Source: Amia ocellicauda (lineage: Eukaryota; Chordata; Actinopteri; Amiiformes; Amiidae). Taken from it: a DNA stretch of 64,000 bases. This document shows positions 12,624-23,665 of the stretch, piece after piece. Under the pieces are notes generated by a model, which saw nothing but the letters and a program-made list of their open reading frames with translations, did not search any database and was not told where the DNA came from. The position numbers and the translations under genes were made by a program. The stretch spans positions 28,785,501 to 28,849,500 of the forward strand of contig NC_089866.1 of the NCBI RefSeq assembly GCF_036373705.1, read 5' to 3'. How positions within the stretch are numbered: the stretch's first letter is position 1; every line of letters starts with the position of its first letter.

Positions 12624-13127
12624 TCACCCTTTACCTTGTTCTGGCTTTACTTCATAGATAGGCAAGTCACTGGCCATCTGACTTACTACAATGTGAGTGC
12701 AGTCTTCCCAATAATTGCGAAGTTTACCCGGGCCTCCTCGTGGTGTAAGTTTTTTGACGAGTACTCGATCACCTGGCTGGAGCACAGAACTTCTCACCTT
12801 GCTGTCATAATGTTTCTTGCTATTTTCTTCAGACTTCTGAGCGCTTTTTCTTGCAATCTCATAGGCTTCTTCCATTCCACGTTTCCACTTTTCCACATAA
12901 TCTCTCTGATTCCTGGCACTGGTCCCCGAGTTCAACCCAAAAAGCATGTCGACTGGTAGTCTTGGAGATCTCCCATATAACAAGTAAAATGGAGAGTATC
13001 CAGTGACTTCGCAGCGTGTACAGTTGTAGGCGTATAGTAACTTGTTCAGTGATTCTTTCCAATTGGATTTTTGTGTTTCTGTGATTGTTTTGAGCATTTG
13101 TAATAGTGTTCTATTAAACCTGTCCAT
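12624..13127 (-). pseudogene. Gypsy integrase, C-terminal half
   Basis: Minus-strand frame of 167 codons beginning DRFNRTLLQML. It matches the end of the retroviral-type integrase core (FNRTL...LNKLLYAYNCTRCEVTGYSPFYLLYGR) and the following chromodomain-like/GPY part (LQPGDRVLVKKLT). The integrase joins element DNA to the host chromosome. The catalytic core lies upstream (13127-13460), where frames are broken and I can only follow scraps. Confidence 0.85.
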
Positions 13128-13452
13128 TCCCTTGCAGGTGGTAGGGCGTCATTCTGGAGCCAGCAACACCGCAGTAACTGTGCAAAAAGTTGATTTTCAA
13201 ACTCTCCACCTTAATCATGGTGAATACGAGAAGGAAAGCCAAACTTCAAAGCAAAATCATTAAAGATGCGGTCTGCAGCAGTCTTGCCTTACTTAGATGT
13301 GGTTGCATATGCTTGGGCAAAGCGAGTAAAATGATCTACGATGATGAGAATATACTCGTATCCTCCTTTGCATCTGTCGAGATGGAGAAAATCAATCGAG
13401 ACAAGTTCGAAAAGGCTGAGTGGTCACAATACTTGTTAGTGGTGCTCGTGTT

Positions 13453-14049
13453 TTATGACAGGGCTTTTTCTGTTTTAGACAGACACAGGCTTTTGTGTAA
13501 CTCAATGTCAGCTTGCATATATGGCCAAAAGAAATGGTCCTGCACAAGGGATGTGGTACGGTCGACACCTTGGTGGCCCATCTCGTTATGGAGTTCTCTA
13601 AGCACGGTAGCTTTGTATTGCTCAGGTAGGACTAATTGTGTGCGGGCTGTTGTTTTGCGCTGCAGGATACCTTCATCATCCAATACTAGTTTCTCCCACT
13701 CACGAAACAGGCACTTAGCTTTAGCACTGAGTGTCTTAAGCTCTGGTGGTTTAGATCCTGACTGTTTACATTTAAGAACGGGACTAATACTCTGATCATT
13801 CTTTTGTGTATCTCTCAATTCCTCTTTTGACAGTGGCAAGACAGGTATGTTTGTGGATTGAGTTTCAGTTGCAGGACACTCACCAGATGCTGAGATGGAC
13901 AAGGACCAGCGGATGCTGCATTCTTTTTGCACCTCGACAGCTTGGACTGTGGCTCCGATAGCATCAGAAGGCAGTTCCTCAGAGCACTCTCTCATCATCG
14001 TTTCAATGTCAATTGGCATCCTTGACAACGTGTCCGCATCAATGTTTTC
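13453..14049 (-). pseudogene. Gypsy RNase H end and integrase zinc-binding N-terminus
   Basis: The minus-strand frame begins just after the solo-LTR insertion with NIDADTLSRMP, the usual end of the RNase H domain. It continues through a linker to the integrase HHCC region (VLRELHNEMGHQGVDRTTSLVQDHFFWPYM). The second histidine is present. The cysteine pair is partly lost because the frame breaks at about 13460 (SLCLSKTEKALS). It joins the RNase H fragment at 15880 across the inserted LTR. Confidence 0.85.
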
Positions 14050-14053
14050 CCTA

Positions 14054-15873
14054 TGTAGCGTTATGTTGGGTGTATTTGGATAAGAGCATCTGGGCTCTGA
14101 GCTGAAGCACTGATCTAAAGAAGACCTCTCCCCCCCAAAGTTATCAGATTTCCTTAGCTCATCAGCTTGGAACTGGTTTGCATCAAAGTGACAGTTTTGG
14201 GGAGGATGGCACCGAGAATTGGCCGAATGGTTTAGAGTCCTGCTGTAAAATGTCTGGAGAAAGGGGCCTGTAGGTGATAAAAACTCTTTGAAGTGGATGA
14301 GAGCCGAAATCCCGACATAGAGCTACGAACCCAAGCCAACCGGCATTTCCAAAAGATGGCATGGATTGACATCAGTCATAAATCAAGCCCCCCTCCAATA
14401 GGACACTGGGGGCTGAAACCGAAATCCAATCTCAAGAACTCAGGGACCAATCACCTATTGATCTGACAGACTATAAGGAACAGCGGACAGTCAGTCTCTC
14501 TCTCTCTCTCACCTGAACCAGTAACTCGCTGCCACAGCTCAACCTGTAGCTCTGTTGCCAGAACCGGAACCAGAAACCAACTAAGTCTTTGCCGGCAACA
14601 GAAGAGTTAAACTGGGAGAAGGAGATTGAGCCGTACGAAGAATTCTTTTAAAGGACTTTATTAAATAAAGAACTTTACAGACTGCGCTGCCCGCCTGTGC
14701 CCACCTGATCAGTGGAGTTTTACAGCTGGATAATTGACTAAGTCGACTGTATACGAAAGTGTCAGTCATTTAAATAGCTATTTGAGTCTTAAGAAACAAG
14801 AACAGGGCCCTGCTTTCCTCAAAGACTTTGTCTTCAAATAAGTACGGTGAGAGACCCTGCTTGCCAAGAAGATTTTGTGCACAACCTTGGAGCCTTCAAA
14901 CCAGTGGAAAATCTGTTTGGAAACGACTCTACTTTCGCGAAACCCCAACTTCCAGGTGCATCGACTGAGTGGAAGTTCTTGGATAAAGCCGAACCGGACT
15001 GCCTTTGTTCCAAACCACACGGACCTCGTGCCGTGTGCTGTTATCTGAGCCCGAAGACAGAGAGGCCTCTCTGTGACGAAGTTCAGATAAGTTTAACAGT
15101 TTGGAGTTCATGATTCATGACATTTGAGAAATCAATTAGAAATGTTAATCTGTGATTCATAACTCTAGAATGTGTAATATCATTTAGTTTTCTTAAATAT
15201 AAATGTGTGTTGCATTAAACTGTTTTGTTGATAATTTTTGAAATAAAATCTGTCAACGCCGAGAAATATCTTCTCATTCCTGTTTAACTGTTTAGTCTGA
15301 AATTGACACAAGTTAATAGACGTTAGATTATTGGTGGCCCTGCCTATCCTTAATCATTGAATAATAATCAGTTAAGGGAAATTGTGGTAACAAGTAATGA
15401 TAGGCTCTTTCTCGGCACCTAAACGTGAATGAGACTGATATATATATAACGAGAAGTTACCTGACATAAATACTAACCTGCATAGTTATTTAATGTCTGA
15501 CTAATAATACTAACGAGAGACTCACCTTCGTCTTACTAACCGGTATTGTAGTCAATGTGTTTATAACCTTTTTTGTTTAACGATTTGTGTTATCATATGC
15601 GATCCCATGGTCTTTGATTTGGTCACGGAAGTGATTTGTCTTTGATTTGTTGATCTAGAGTTGAATTTTAATTAGTTTTTCCCTTTTGTATAATTAGTGT
15701 AGTGCTACATTTAGTCTTTGTTTTGAATAAATTTGACAATTTATATCTTTGGAATTGGTGTCTGCGTCCAGTTATTACAGAAATTGAGTTCTACAAGATT
15801 CCAGGATTCGTGATAAGGTGATACTATAAATTCACTTCTTTAATTGACATTTATAAGTGTACCTTACGCTACA
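14054..15873. mobile_element. 1,820-bp solo LTR-like insertion inside Gypsy pol
   Basis: Starts TGTAGCGTTATG and ends CTTACGCTACA, giving TG...CA termini that are an 8-bp perfect inverted repeat. A 4-bp duplication CCTA flanks it (14050-14053 and 15874-15877), and removing the insert rejoins the RNase H reading frame (YRPGR / ENIDADTLSR). It contains several AATAAA signals on the plus strand (about 14664, 15241, 15726) and no long coding frame. It is unusually long for a solo LTR, so a non-autonomous element without long ORFs is an alternative. Confidence 0.8.
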
Positions 15874-16467
15874 CCTACCTGGACGATACTTAATTGTGAA
15901 GTGAAAGTCGGATAGTTTGGCTACCCATCTGCACCCTGTTGCATTTAACTTGGCTGTAGACAAAACATATGTGAGTGGATTATTGTCACTAAAAACTGTA
16001 AATGTTTGGGCATAATACAAATAGTCTCAAAACTTTTCTGTGATTGACCATTTCAGGGCGAAGAATTCAAGCTTTCCTGAATGGAGATGGTAGTTTTTCT
16101 CTGCATTAGTTAGGGTATGGGATCCATAAGCAATCACTCGCAGTCTTCCATCTTGCTTTTGATATAAAACTGAGCGTAGGCCTTGGTTAGATGCGTCTGT
16201 GTGTAGAATAAATGGCTGTGAAAAATCAGGAAAGCCTAGTACAGGTGGGTGTAGCAGACATTCAATGAGTCGTTCTAGTGTGCTCTGGTGCAGGTCAGTC
16301 CAAATAATTGGTTTACTCGAAGGTGTGCAATTGGATTTGTTCTTTGATTTGGCTGTTCTAGCATTATGTAGTACAGGAGTGCCATCTCCTGGACTTGCCT
16401 TTAGTAGGTCATAAAGGGGGTTGGCTATACGGGAAAAGTCACGAATATATTGCCTGTAGTAGCTCAA
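15832..16467 (-). pseudogene. Gypsy RNase H and RT connection
   Basis: Two minus-strand frames, separated by a break at about 16023, cover the thumb/connection and RNase H. YYRQYIRDFSRIANPLYDLL marks the end of RT. ILHTDASNQGLRSVLYQ is the first RNase H aspartate block. SDNNPLTYVL, KLSDFHFTIKYRPG and the following residues form the end. RNase H removes the RNA strand during reverse transcription. The last residues are cut off by the solo LTR inserted at 15873. Confidence 0.88.
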
Positions 16468-16489
16468 TAGGCCTAGAATTTTCCTAAGC

Positions 16490-17335
16490 TCACCTACAGT
16501 TTTTGTCTTTAAGAGCTCTGACAGCTTCAGTATCGGCGGGATCAGCTTTACTTTCCTCAGCCGAGACTATTCTACCTAAGTAGAGAACTTCAGATATGAA
16601 AAGGTCACACTTACTTGGCTTTAGTTTAATAACATGCTCTCTGAGGCGTTTCAGCACTGTTCTTACGTCATTGACATGGGATTTGAAGGTTTTGCTGAAA
16701 ACCAAAGTGTCATCAAGGTATGGTATGCAGATTTAATCCCTGAGAGCTTCCAAGCACTCTTCCATACAACGCTGAAAGGCTGCAGGGGCATTCATCAATC
16801 CAAATGGGACCCTCACCCATTCATATAGCCCCCATGGGGTCACAAAGGCAGTCATAGGCTTGCTTTCATTTGCCATAAACCCTTGGTGATATGCTTTTCC
16901 CTGATCCAGTAGAGTGAACCAAGAGTTACCTCCAAGGCTGTCCATGATGTCCTGAACTCTGGGGATGGGTTGGCGATCTGGATGTGTGTTCCGATTTAAG
17001 TCTCTGTAATCAATACAAAGTCTGAGACTGCCGTCCTTTTTTCTGACGCACACTACGGGGGAAGAATACGGGGAAGTAGACTTCTCAACCCAGCCTTGTG
17101 CAATGAGATCCTGCAAATACTCCTTCATCTCATGATATAAGTGCTTGGGGACAGACATATATGTGCGTGAGACTGGCTCAGTATCTTTCAGTGCGATGCT
17201 CAATTGTAGGTTTTTAATGCAACCAATGTCATTATCTGACCTTGAAAATGAATGGCACTCTTCTCTGAGTATCTGCTGTACAATCGGTCTCTCTTGTTCA
17301 CTCAGGTGACAAAGGTCAACAGGCGGATCCAACAC
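16490..17335 (-). pseudogene. Gypsy reverse transcriptase
   Basis: The minus-strand frame 17335-16733 holds RT motifs 1-4: [37 protein letters not shown], and [15 protein letters not shown]. The segment that should carry the YxDD active site lies at the frame break around 16705-16740 ([12 protein letters not shown] reads across, partly in another frame). The rest resumes at 16705 ([27 protein letters not shown]). At least one frameshift separates the two parts, so the enzyme is dead. Confidence 0.9.
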
Positions 17336-17339
17336 ATCT

Positions 17340-18380
17340 TCAGTGGTTGAAGCATTGAGACTCCAACCGCATTTTCCCTCTTAACGTGATGTCATGATCG
17401 GTAGCATTATACACAATAATGTATATGTGGGGTGAAGTAAAATTTTTTAGTTCAACTAGGGTCTCACAGAACTCAAGTCCTTCTGTCCACTGAGGATTAA
17501 CATCTGGCTCAAAGATGAAAGTTGAGTCGTCTTTGAAAGGCTGTGAGTACACACGACACTGGATTTGAACACTGCTGTGTTTTGGGACAATTACTGGTTC
17601 TTTTGCTGTTTTGACGGCATATTCACAGGGCTGCTCCGTGCCAATCAATTTTATGAAGGTATTGACTTGGTTTTTCTTAAGGCTGGGGAAGGCTGCTCTC
17701 ACAGTTTGATTCAACTGACCAATACTTTTGCTATGTGACTGCTCCTGTTCCATACACTTTACAATCTGCTCAATTACATTAAAGCCTATAATGGGGTGAG
17801 AGAGATGTGTACCTTTCATGATGAGCACAGGGATCACTAACTCATCTGAGTGGGCTGCTTCAGAAGCGAGCTTGAAAGTGACTTCAATCCAACCTGTGTA
17901 TGGTATGTTCATCCCATTTGCAGTCACAAGTGTCAGTGCATCAGGCATATCCAGGATCTCTGAAACATTTCTCAACATCACATCAGATAATTATTCATTT
18001 TTCCACAGTTCATCAATGATGCACACTTGACAGCCGGTATCCCATAGAGCTTGAACTCTCTTGCCCTGCAAATAACATTCAACAAGACATTGCCTTCCCA
18101 CTAATGACGTGACAGTGGAGTGCTGGTTTACTTGGGCAGGAGAAGAAATGTGATCACTAGCTTTCATACATGAATATTGTTTACTTGGTTTTGGCAAACG
18201 AGCATAGTCTCTTTTGTGATCAGCCCAGTGACGTGTCTGACATGTTTTAGAGCAGTACAGAGTAATTTTACATGCAGAGCACCGTTTCAGTCTTTTGCTT
18301 CCATTCAAAATTCCACAGTTGGCACATTTTTGGGACTGATAAACAGCTCTGGTTACTCCCTGTCCCGCGGCGGTAACCAC
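17340..18380 (-). pseudogene. Gypsy MYND finger and aspartic protease region
   Basis: The first frame (18380-17991) carries a MYND-type zinc finger: CANC, CSAC, YCSKTC and H..H/K spacing at about 18326-18207. It is followed by a retropepsin core with the DTG triad (ALWDTGCQVCIID, about 18040). The next frame (17981-17340) continues the protease-like region (PIIGFNVIE) into the linker before RT. A frame break lies at about 17985. MYND fingers normally mediate protein-protein contacts; finding one between the gag zinc knuckle and the protease is unusual. The protease would process the Gag-Pol polyprotein. Confidence 0.82.
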
Positions 18381-19121
18381 TGTATGTTTAAATTACCCTC
18401 GTTGGATGGTTTCATCCCTCTGCTATGACAGCCTGCTTGAAAATGCTCACTACTGCCACACCTATAGCAATGTGTGCAACGGTCCTCTATTCCTCTTTGC
18501 TGACAGTTAAAGCATCTCCTAGTTGAAGCTCGGGGAGTAGCTGGGTGAAACTGCCTAGCAGGGTATTGGGGTTGGAACTGCCCAGGTTCTCTGGCTTGGC
18601 TGGGGCTGTGGGTTGGCCAGTACTCACGGGGTGCAGTAAAAATTTGGTGAGGTACAGATTCTCGATCAGATACTCTTATGACAGGGGCAGGGCATGGCTG
18701 TGGCACAAAAATGGGCTGCTGCATTGTTTCTCTAATTTGAGCTCTCAGCACTGAGAGTCTTCAATGAAGCAACATCAGTACTCAGTTCTTTTAATTCTGA
18801 GAGCACATCAGGAAGTGCATTTGAGTTGTCAGGACATTTCTTTGGAACAGGCACGTCATCAGATTTGACTGCTCTGACAACTGTGGGCTGTTGGGAGATA
18901 GTGTGTTTCTTTTTGTTCTGTCTTTCAACTTCATTGGCACAGGCCACGTTCAGTCTCTCTAACAGCACCTCATCGGTGGTCTTTGTGTCTAGGAGGAGCG
19001 GCTGCATGTCTATCTTGATACTGTCATTTTGAAGACCTGTAAGCACAGTGTGCATGAACATGCTCTGGACTAGGGCTGGGTCATACTTAAGACCGGATTC
19101 TACTTCTTGTGACGCAAACAA
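18353..19121 (-). pseudogene. Gypsy gag, C-terminal part with zinc knuckle
   Basis: Two overlapping minus-strand frames. The first (19121-18732) looks like a capsid C-terminal region, including a stretch with many K/R and S residues. The second (18751-18353) is proline/glutamine-rich and ends in a cysteine cluster: CFNC then CYRCGSSEHFQAGC. The latter is a CX2CX4HX4C zinc knuckle that would bind RNA. The frames overlap and are shifted, so the protein is broken. Confidence 0.75.
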
Positions 19122-19138
19122 GATTTTCTGGTGTAGGT

Positions 19139-19990
19139 CTAATGCATGAGGAAATTCTGAGGGGTCTCTTTGCTACTTTGCGCTTCAGAGGTAAGCTGTT
19201 TATACAACTCAGTCTTTTCCTGGAAGTGCGAGCGCAGAATTCTTCTGAGGGTGGGCAGAGTTAGATTTGACTTTCCCAATAGATAACTACGTAACTGCAC
19301 ACCAGGGGAAATACTTCTGATCACTGCATCGACTATTTCAAGTTCAGAGTAGCCTCGACTCAGTCCGTTTTCAATTTGATGTGCCAAGCTTGAAAAGGTG
19401 AGTTTATCTTTGTGGCCTGGTTCGCCTAATTGTCCAGCGATCTTAAAGTCTTTACGCCACGGGGCACTTGACGGTTGAGCAAGCAATGTACTTTGATAAG
19501 GTACTGGGCTCATGGACTGGAGTGTAACAGTGGGCTGACTGACATTCACATTTTCTACGGGCTGTGGCAAGACACTAATTTGGGTGACGTTCATTTTCTG
19601 CACTAACTGTTGCATTTAATTTTGTTTCTGTTGTCGTAATTCATCCAGCTCCTTTTGCATTTTATCTATTTCTGCAGTTTGACTCAGGTTTGCTGCTACG
19701 TTTTCACTAACTCCCATTAACGCAAGAATTTTGTCTTTCAGGCTGAGAAATCTTCCATCTCTTTTACTTCCTCTCTCTCAAGGTGCTGGATAACATGAGA
19801 AACTAAAGACATTAGAGTTTTGCCAGTTATATTCTCTCTGTTTTGTCCAGATATGTCCAAGTAGTCACTGATTTTAGGTTTTTAGGTTGTCTTTAGATAA
19901 CTGATTTAGGAGCTTCACAATCTCGGTTTGCAATTCTTCTAACAAATCACTGTGTACATCCTCATTCCGATTCTCTGTTGTCGATGTCAT
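19139..19990 (-). pseudogene. Gypsy gag, N-terminal and capsid part
   Basis: A minus-strand ATG at 19990 begins MTSTTENRNEDVHSDLLEEL, the likely gag start just downstream of the leader. Frameshifts follow, and from 19615 a 158-codon frame includes a capsid-like helical segment (IENGLSRGYSELEIVDAVIR...LTLPTLRRILRSHF). Gag would form the particle shell. The start assignment is an inference from position and coding character. Confidence 0.65.
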
Positions 19991-20217
19991 TTTTTACAGG
20001 AGGGAGTGGGCAATTTGACTGTGTGTTCGCGCTTACCTAAACTGACTGGACGTTGCTGCTCTGCCTGATGACTTCTTGTGGCCTCAGGTAGCATGCACTT
20101 CTCCTTCAGCTTCTGTCTCGCCTGCACTACAGCAACTCCTCCCACTCTTCTGCCTGCCTGGGTGATGTTAGGGTATGAGCTGCATCAGAGGCGGCTTGCC
20201 AGGACCTCAGAAGGCTC

Positions 20218-20235
20218 ATCCCAGCGGTGCCTCCA
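20218..20235 (-). promoter_or_regulatory. Primer-binding site, complementary to tRNA-Thr
   Basis: On the plus strand atcccagcggtgcctcca matches the 3' end of vertebrate tRNA-Thr including the added CCA. It lies 3 bp inside the 5' LTR. It would prime minus-strand DNA synthesis of the Gypsy element. Confidence 0.8.
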
Positions 20236-20238
20236 AAA

Positions 20239-20488
20239 TGTTGTACCCCTGAAAGGGGAGATTATCGTGAGGACAAGACCAGCACAGTGTTTCCTCAACA
20301 AATGCTTTTTTATGAATGAGGAAAAACGGCGAGAGCTCCCCCTACTGCATACTTGCAGGCATAAATAATCAATCCTGGTAGATTAGTCTCTACCAATCGA
20401 TAGATGATCTAGGGAAATTATCCTTTTACGAAAACAGCATGCGTTCCCACCAACCAACTAACATGTAGCATTTTAACTATCTATCACA
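20239..20488 (-). repeat. 5' LTR of the MYND-type Gypsy element
   Basis: 250-bp partner of the LTR at 11437-11685. In the window it starts tgttgtacccctgaaagggg and ends tatctatcaca. TCTA follows it (20489-20492), completing the target duplication. Confidence 0.9.
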
Positions 20489-20814
20489 TCTACAGCCATT
20501 TAGAAATAATAATAATGTTGCGACCTTGCCTTTTGAGGGTCGCTGTTGAAATAAAAGCAAAAGAAGTAGAAGTCGTCCAAAACAAAACTGGTTTTTATTG
20601 ATCTTTTCAAAGAGGTACATCCACTTTCCCCCTTTTTCCCTAAGATTACAATAAACTTCACACAGGTCTGTCACAGATCCAGCCTGCACAGCAAAACACA
20701 TTGAGAGAACGAACATGGCATGCAGGATTCGGCATCATTCGTGTTACATATTGTCAGTATGAATAATCCTTTTAATAGCAAAGGAAAAGCTTGAGCAAAT
20801 CAGTAGTATCCCTC

Positions 20815-21081
20815 TTAACTGTACATAAGACAGGCATGTGAACTACATACAATTATTTTAAACTGGGCAATCAAAATAATTGATATGATATTACCATGTA
20901 CATAAAGGGTGGACATCGAGCTGCCACCAGGGTCAGAACTGACTGCCCCCTTGACCCCCTCTATTATGGGCCTTCCTCTATTGTTTGCCAGTGCCAAATC
21001 CTTTGCCTGTGAAAATGTAGCAGGAGGTGGCCCTCCCCCAGTTTTCACTATCTCTGCCTTTTTTCTGTTTGCTGTGAACAC
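20815..21081 (-). pseudogene. Possible Harbinger-associated Myb-like protein fragment
   Basis: An 88-codon minus-strand frame contains RKKAEIVKTGGGPPPATFSQAKDLALANNRGRPIIEGV. The 'TGGGPPP...RP..EG' segment resembles the region after the Myb/SANT domain in DNA-binding proteins encoded by fish Harbinger transposons (NAIF1-like). The N-terminal Myb domain was not found. It is at best a single exon or fragment, and I did not identify termini. Confidence 0.4.
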
Positions 21082-21445
21082 ATGAATAGGCTATTATAAG
21101 TGTAGGCTACACACCACATCTGTACTGTGTATTAATGATTAAGTATTAATTCACACCACTTGATAGAATATTTTTATATTTCATCCAGACTTGTTGCCAG
21201 GTGCACCTTCCACTGGGGTTGCAGCTGAAATGATTGTTAGAATTAAGTTATTCTTAACACAATAGCATTACATTCATACAGGTAGCCGTACAGCCTAGGT
21301 GCTTTAGGGAGTAGATCTTAATTCATTAACAATGAGTAATGGGTCAGTTTCAGAGATGTAGCCCATGTGTAGGCTATAATTGAATTATCCTAATTGTTTT
21401 CACATATTTAGATAGACTATTGTACGTATCTCGATCTGCCAGTCA

Positions 21446-21787
21446 ATGCTAGAAAACCTCCTCCAGTCTGACACAGACAGCCTCAGTGAAGAGGAGAACT
21501 CCCACCATGATGAAAAAATTCAGGTGGTGAGAAAAGAAGTACAGATGTACTTCTCAGAATCACAAATACCCAAAAAAGTAGATCCCCTAGGTTGGTAGAA
21601 GGAAAATGGGGGGCGTTTCCCTAACCTATCAAAGCTTGCGAGATCTTTTCTTTGCATTCCTGCCACATCCACTCCAGCAGAACGGATCTTCTCTGCTGCA
21701 GGAAACATTTGCTCACAAAAAAGAGCAAACTTGTCACATGAGCATGTTGATATGCTGACCTTTCTTAATTTTTATTTGCTTATTTGA
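21446..21787 (+). pseudogene. hAT transposase relic (C-terminal dimerisation domain)
   Basis: A plus-strand frame from 21446 runs through an acidic linker and one in-frame TAG (21596-21598). It continues into LARSFLCIPATSTPAERIF and then SQKRANLSHEHVDMLTFLN. This is the conserved hAT C-terminal dimerisation domain (P.TS...ER.FS..G.....R..L......LLFL) of ZBED-like hAT transposases. The BED finger and catalytic core are absent. The tail at 22130-22252 may be the 3' end of the same element. Confidence 0.85.
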
Positions 21788-22129
21788 ACAAAATACTGTT
21801 TTTCATTGAACAGAACCCTGTTGTCTTACAAATGAAGCTCTTAATGCTGCTGCCTAATTTAATAGAGATTTGTTTACATTTCTACATTTTTTTTGTCTGT
21901 AATGCAACTGACTTATTTTTGTTTATTTGTATTTTTTATTTAGATTTAAAGCAACAAAATCATTGAAACAATGCTTAGAGAGCATTTGTGATTTGAGTTG
22001 GACAAAATTGGACAAAAAGAGATTGGCCGGTTCAGTTGGCTCAAAGTGCAATAAAAAGATTATTTTAAAAAGCTGAAGTGTTTTCCTTGTTTTATTTATT
22101 AGTTAGAATAATGTTTTTACAAATTGCAA

Positions 22130-22252
22130 AAGCTGAATAATCGTTCAAATCCTACTGATTAATCAGTGAAAAAAATTGATGATTAGTCGACTAATTGTTC
22201 TAATAATCGTTAGATTAGTTGATTATCAAAATATTCGTCTGTTGCAGCCCTA
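22130..22252 (+). mobile_element. hAT 3' terminal region
   Basis: Alternating 'gattagtcgactaat' and 'aatcgttagattagttgatt' motifs end in gttgcagccctag, the mirror of the common fish hAT terminus tagggctgcaac. Together with the hAT protein relic 350 bp upstream, it suggests the 3' part of one element. Confidence 0.65.
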
Positions 22253-22479
22253 GACAAGAACACTGTTCTTACGAATTTAATCTGTTGGCAATGCGCTGCC
22301 AACACTCCTCCCTGGCTTTGTTGGCCGCCACGGTGTTAGATTTAGCCGCTAACCTTTCTTTAAAATTATCAGCATGCATTCTTCCAGGGAAAATATGGAG
22401 CACAGCCATGATGCAGAAGCTCAGCCTGCACTGCCCAATGCTCACCTTTTATGTGAATGTGTTAACACCGCATCAACTA

Positions 22480-22760
22480 AAATCCCTGGGGGAGGGAGCT
22501 AACTGATGAGAGCGAGGACTGAGTCTGCAACCCCCTGACTGCCCGGAGCACCCCCGTTTGTGTGGACGTTTTTTTGGACGTTTATTTTCTTGTTTTGCTT
22601 TTGTTTTTCCCCTGATTGTCTGTGTTTCCCCTGAACGAGCCTGTGAAGCTCAATAAAGCTGGACACCACTGAACCCGAGACTCTCTATCCCTGTGGCCGA
22701 TGTGGGGAAGCTCCGCAGCAGACTTACCCTGATCTCCCTACCTGGTTCACGGAAGGACAG
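22480..22760 (+). mobile_element. Probable 5' LTR end and leader of a second Gypsy element
   Basis: Contains a polyadenylation signal (AATAAAGCTGG at about 22651) followed by 'actgaacccgagactctcta' and a leader that runs into a gag start at 22763. This layout is typical of the R/U5 end of fish Gypsy LTRs. The 5' boundary and primer-binding site were not resolved. Confidence 0.5.
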
Positions 22761-22762
22761 CT

Positions 22763-23660
22763 ATGGAGGCGTCCGTGGTGGAGCAGTTGCTGGCCGCAGT
22801 GGTGAGGCTGCGGGCGCAGCAGCAACAGACAATAGTGACGCTGGTCCAGCAACTCCATGTACCAGCTCCTGCGCCTAACCCTGCGGTGACTGCAGCAAAC
22901 CCGGCTTGGGCAGGCTTGAGGATCCCGAAGATGGGGCCAGAGGACGACCCGGAGGCTTTCCTTACCATCTTCGAGCCCACCACCTGGTGTTGCAGCTGGC
23001 CGGAGTCGTAGTGGGTGGTATGCCTGGCCCCCCTGTTGACCGGCGAGGTGCAGTCTGCCACCCGAGCACTCCGTCCAGAGGACACTTTGGACTACAAAAG
23101 GCTGAAGTACAGTGTCCTGGACCGGGTTGGCCTGACAACGGATGGCCAGCACCGAAATCTCTGAAGTCTCTTGGGTTGAACCCAGCTCCCACCCCTGGGC
23201 CTTCGCGCAACAGCTGCGGGACGCCTGCCACTGCTGGCTCAAGCCGGACCACAGAAGTCGCCGACCTGGTGGCCCTAGAGCAGTTCCTCAACCGTCTCCC
23301 ACGCCCCTCCGCAGAGTTGGTGCAAGTCCACCAGCCCAAAGATCTGGAGGAGGCCGGCCACCAGGCTGGCGGAGAACCACTGCCTGGGACGATGTCACAA
23401 ACCGACGGTGGGCAACCTCCCACCTGTTCCCAAGACCCTCTCTGACCCGACTCCCCCGGATAACAGCATGTCACTGAAAACCCCAGTTCCTAAACCTGTC
23501 TCTCCTCAACCCACTTTCTCTTCTCCCCTTACCCATCCCAAACACAAACCTGTCTCCTTAGCCCCCTGCTTTTCTCTCTCTCTCCAGGTAGTGTGTGGTC
23601 CCCTGGAACAGCCACGGTGACGTGCCGGCGTTGCAGACAGCCTGGACATCGCCTAGTGCC
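22763..23660 (+). pseudogene. Gypsy gag (SCAN-like capsid), broken, copy 1
   Basis: The frame starts MEASVVEQLLAAVVRL and contains PKMGPEDDPEAFLTIFE, the N-terminal capsid signature of Gypsy gag proteins related to SCAN domains. It shifts frame at about 22990. Further capsid pieces are readable in other frames: FAQQLRDACHCWLKPD near 23200 and VALEQFLNRLPRPSAELVQVHQPKDLEEA near 23270-23360. A zinc-knuckle remnant (CRRCRQPGH, last cysteine lost) lies at about 23621-23650. It is non-functional. The part from 22830 onward is duplicated downstream. Confidence 0.82.
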
Positions 23661-23665
23661 TGCTG

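Larger units (their letters stand above)
11437..20488 (-). mobile_element. Ty3/Gypsy LTR retrotransposon, decayed, with MYND finger
   Basis: A complete element on the minus strand: 5' LTR (20239-20488), primer-binding site, gag region, protease, reverse transcriptase, RNase H, integrase, 3' LTR, and a 4-bp target duplication TCTA at 11433-11436 and 20489-20492. It is 9,052 bp long as found and about 7.2 kb without the 1,820-bp solo LTR inserted in pol. The order RT, RNase H, integrase is that of Gypsy/retrovirus-type elements. All coding regions carry frameshifts or stops. Confidence 0.92.

Noticed and set aside
12636-19032. Plus-strand frames opposite the Gypsy element
   Set aside because: They are antisense shadows of the minus-strand gag and pol sequence, which has clear domain motifs.
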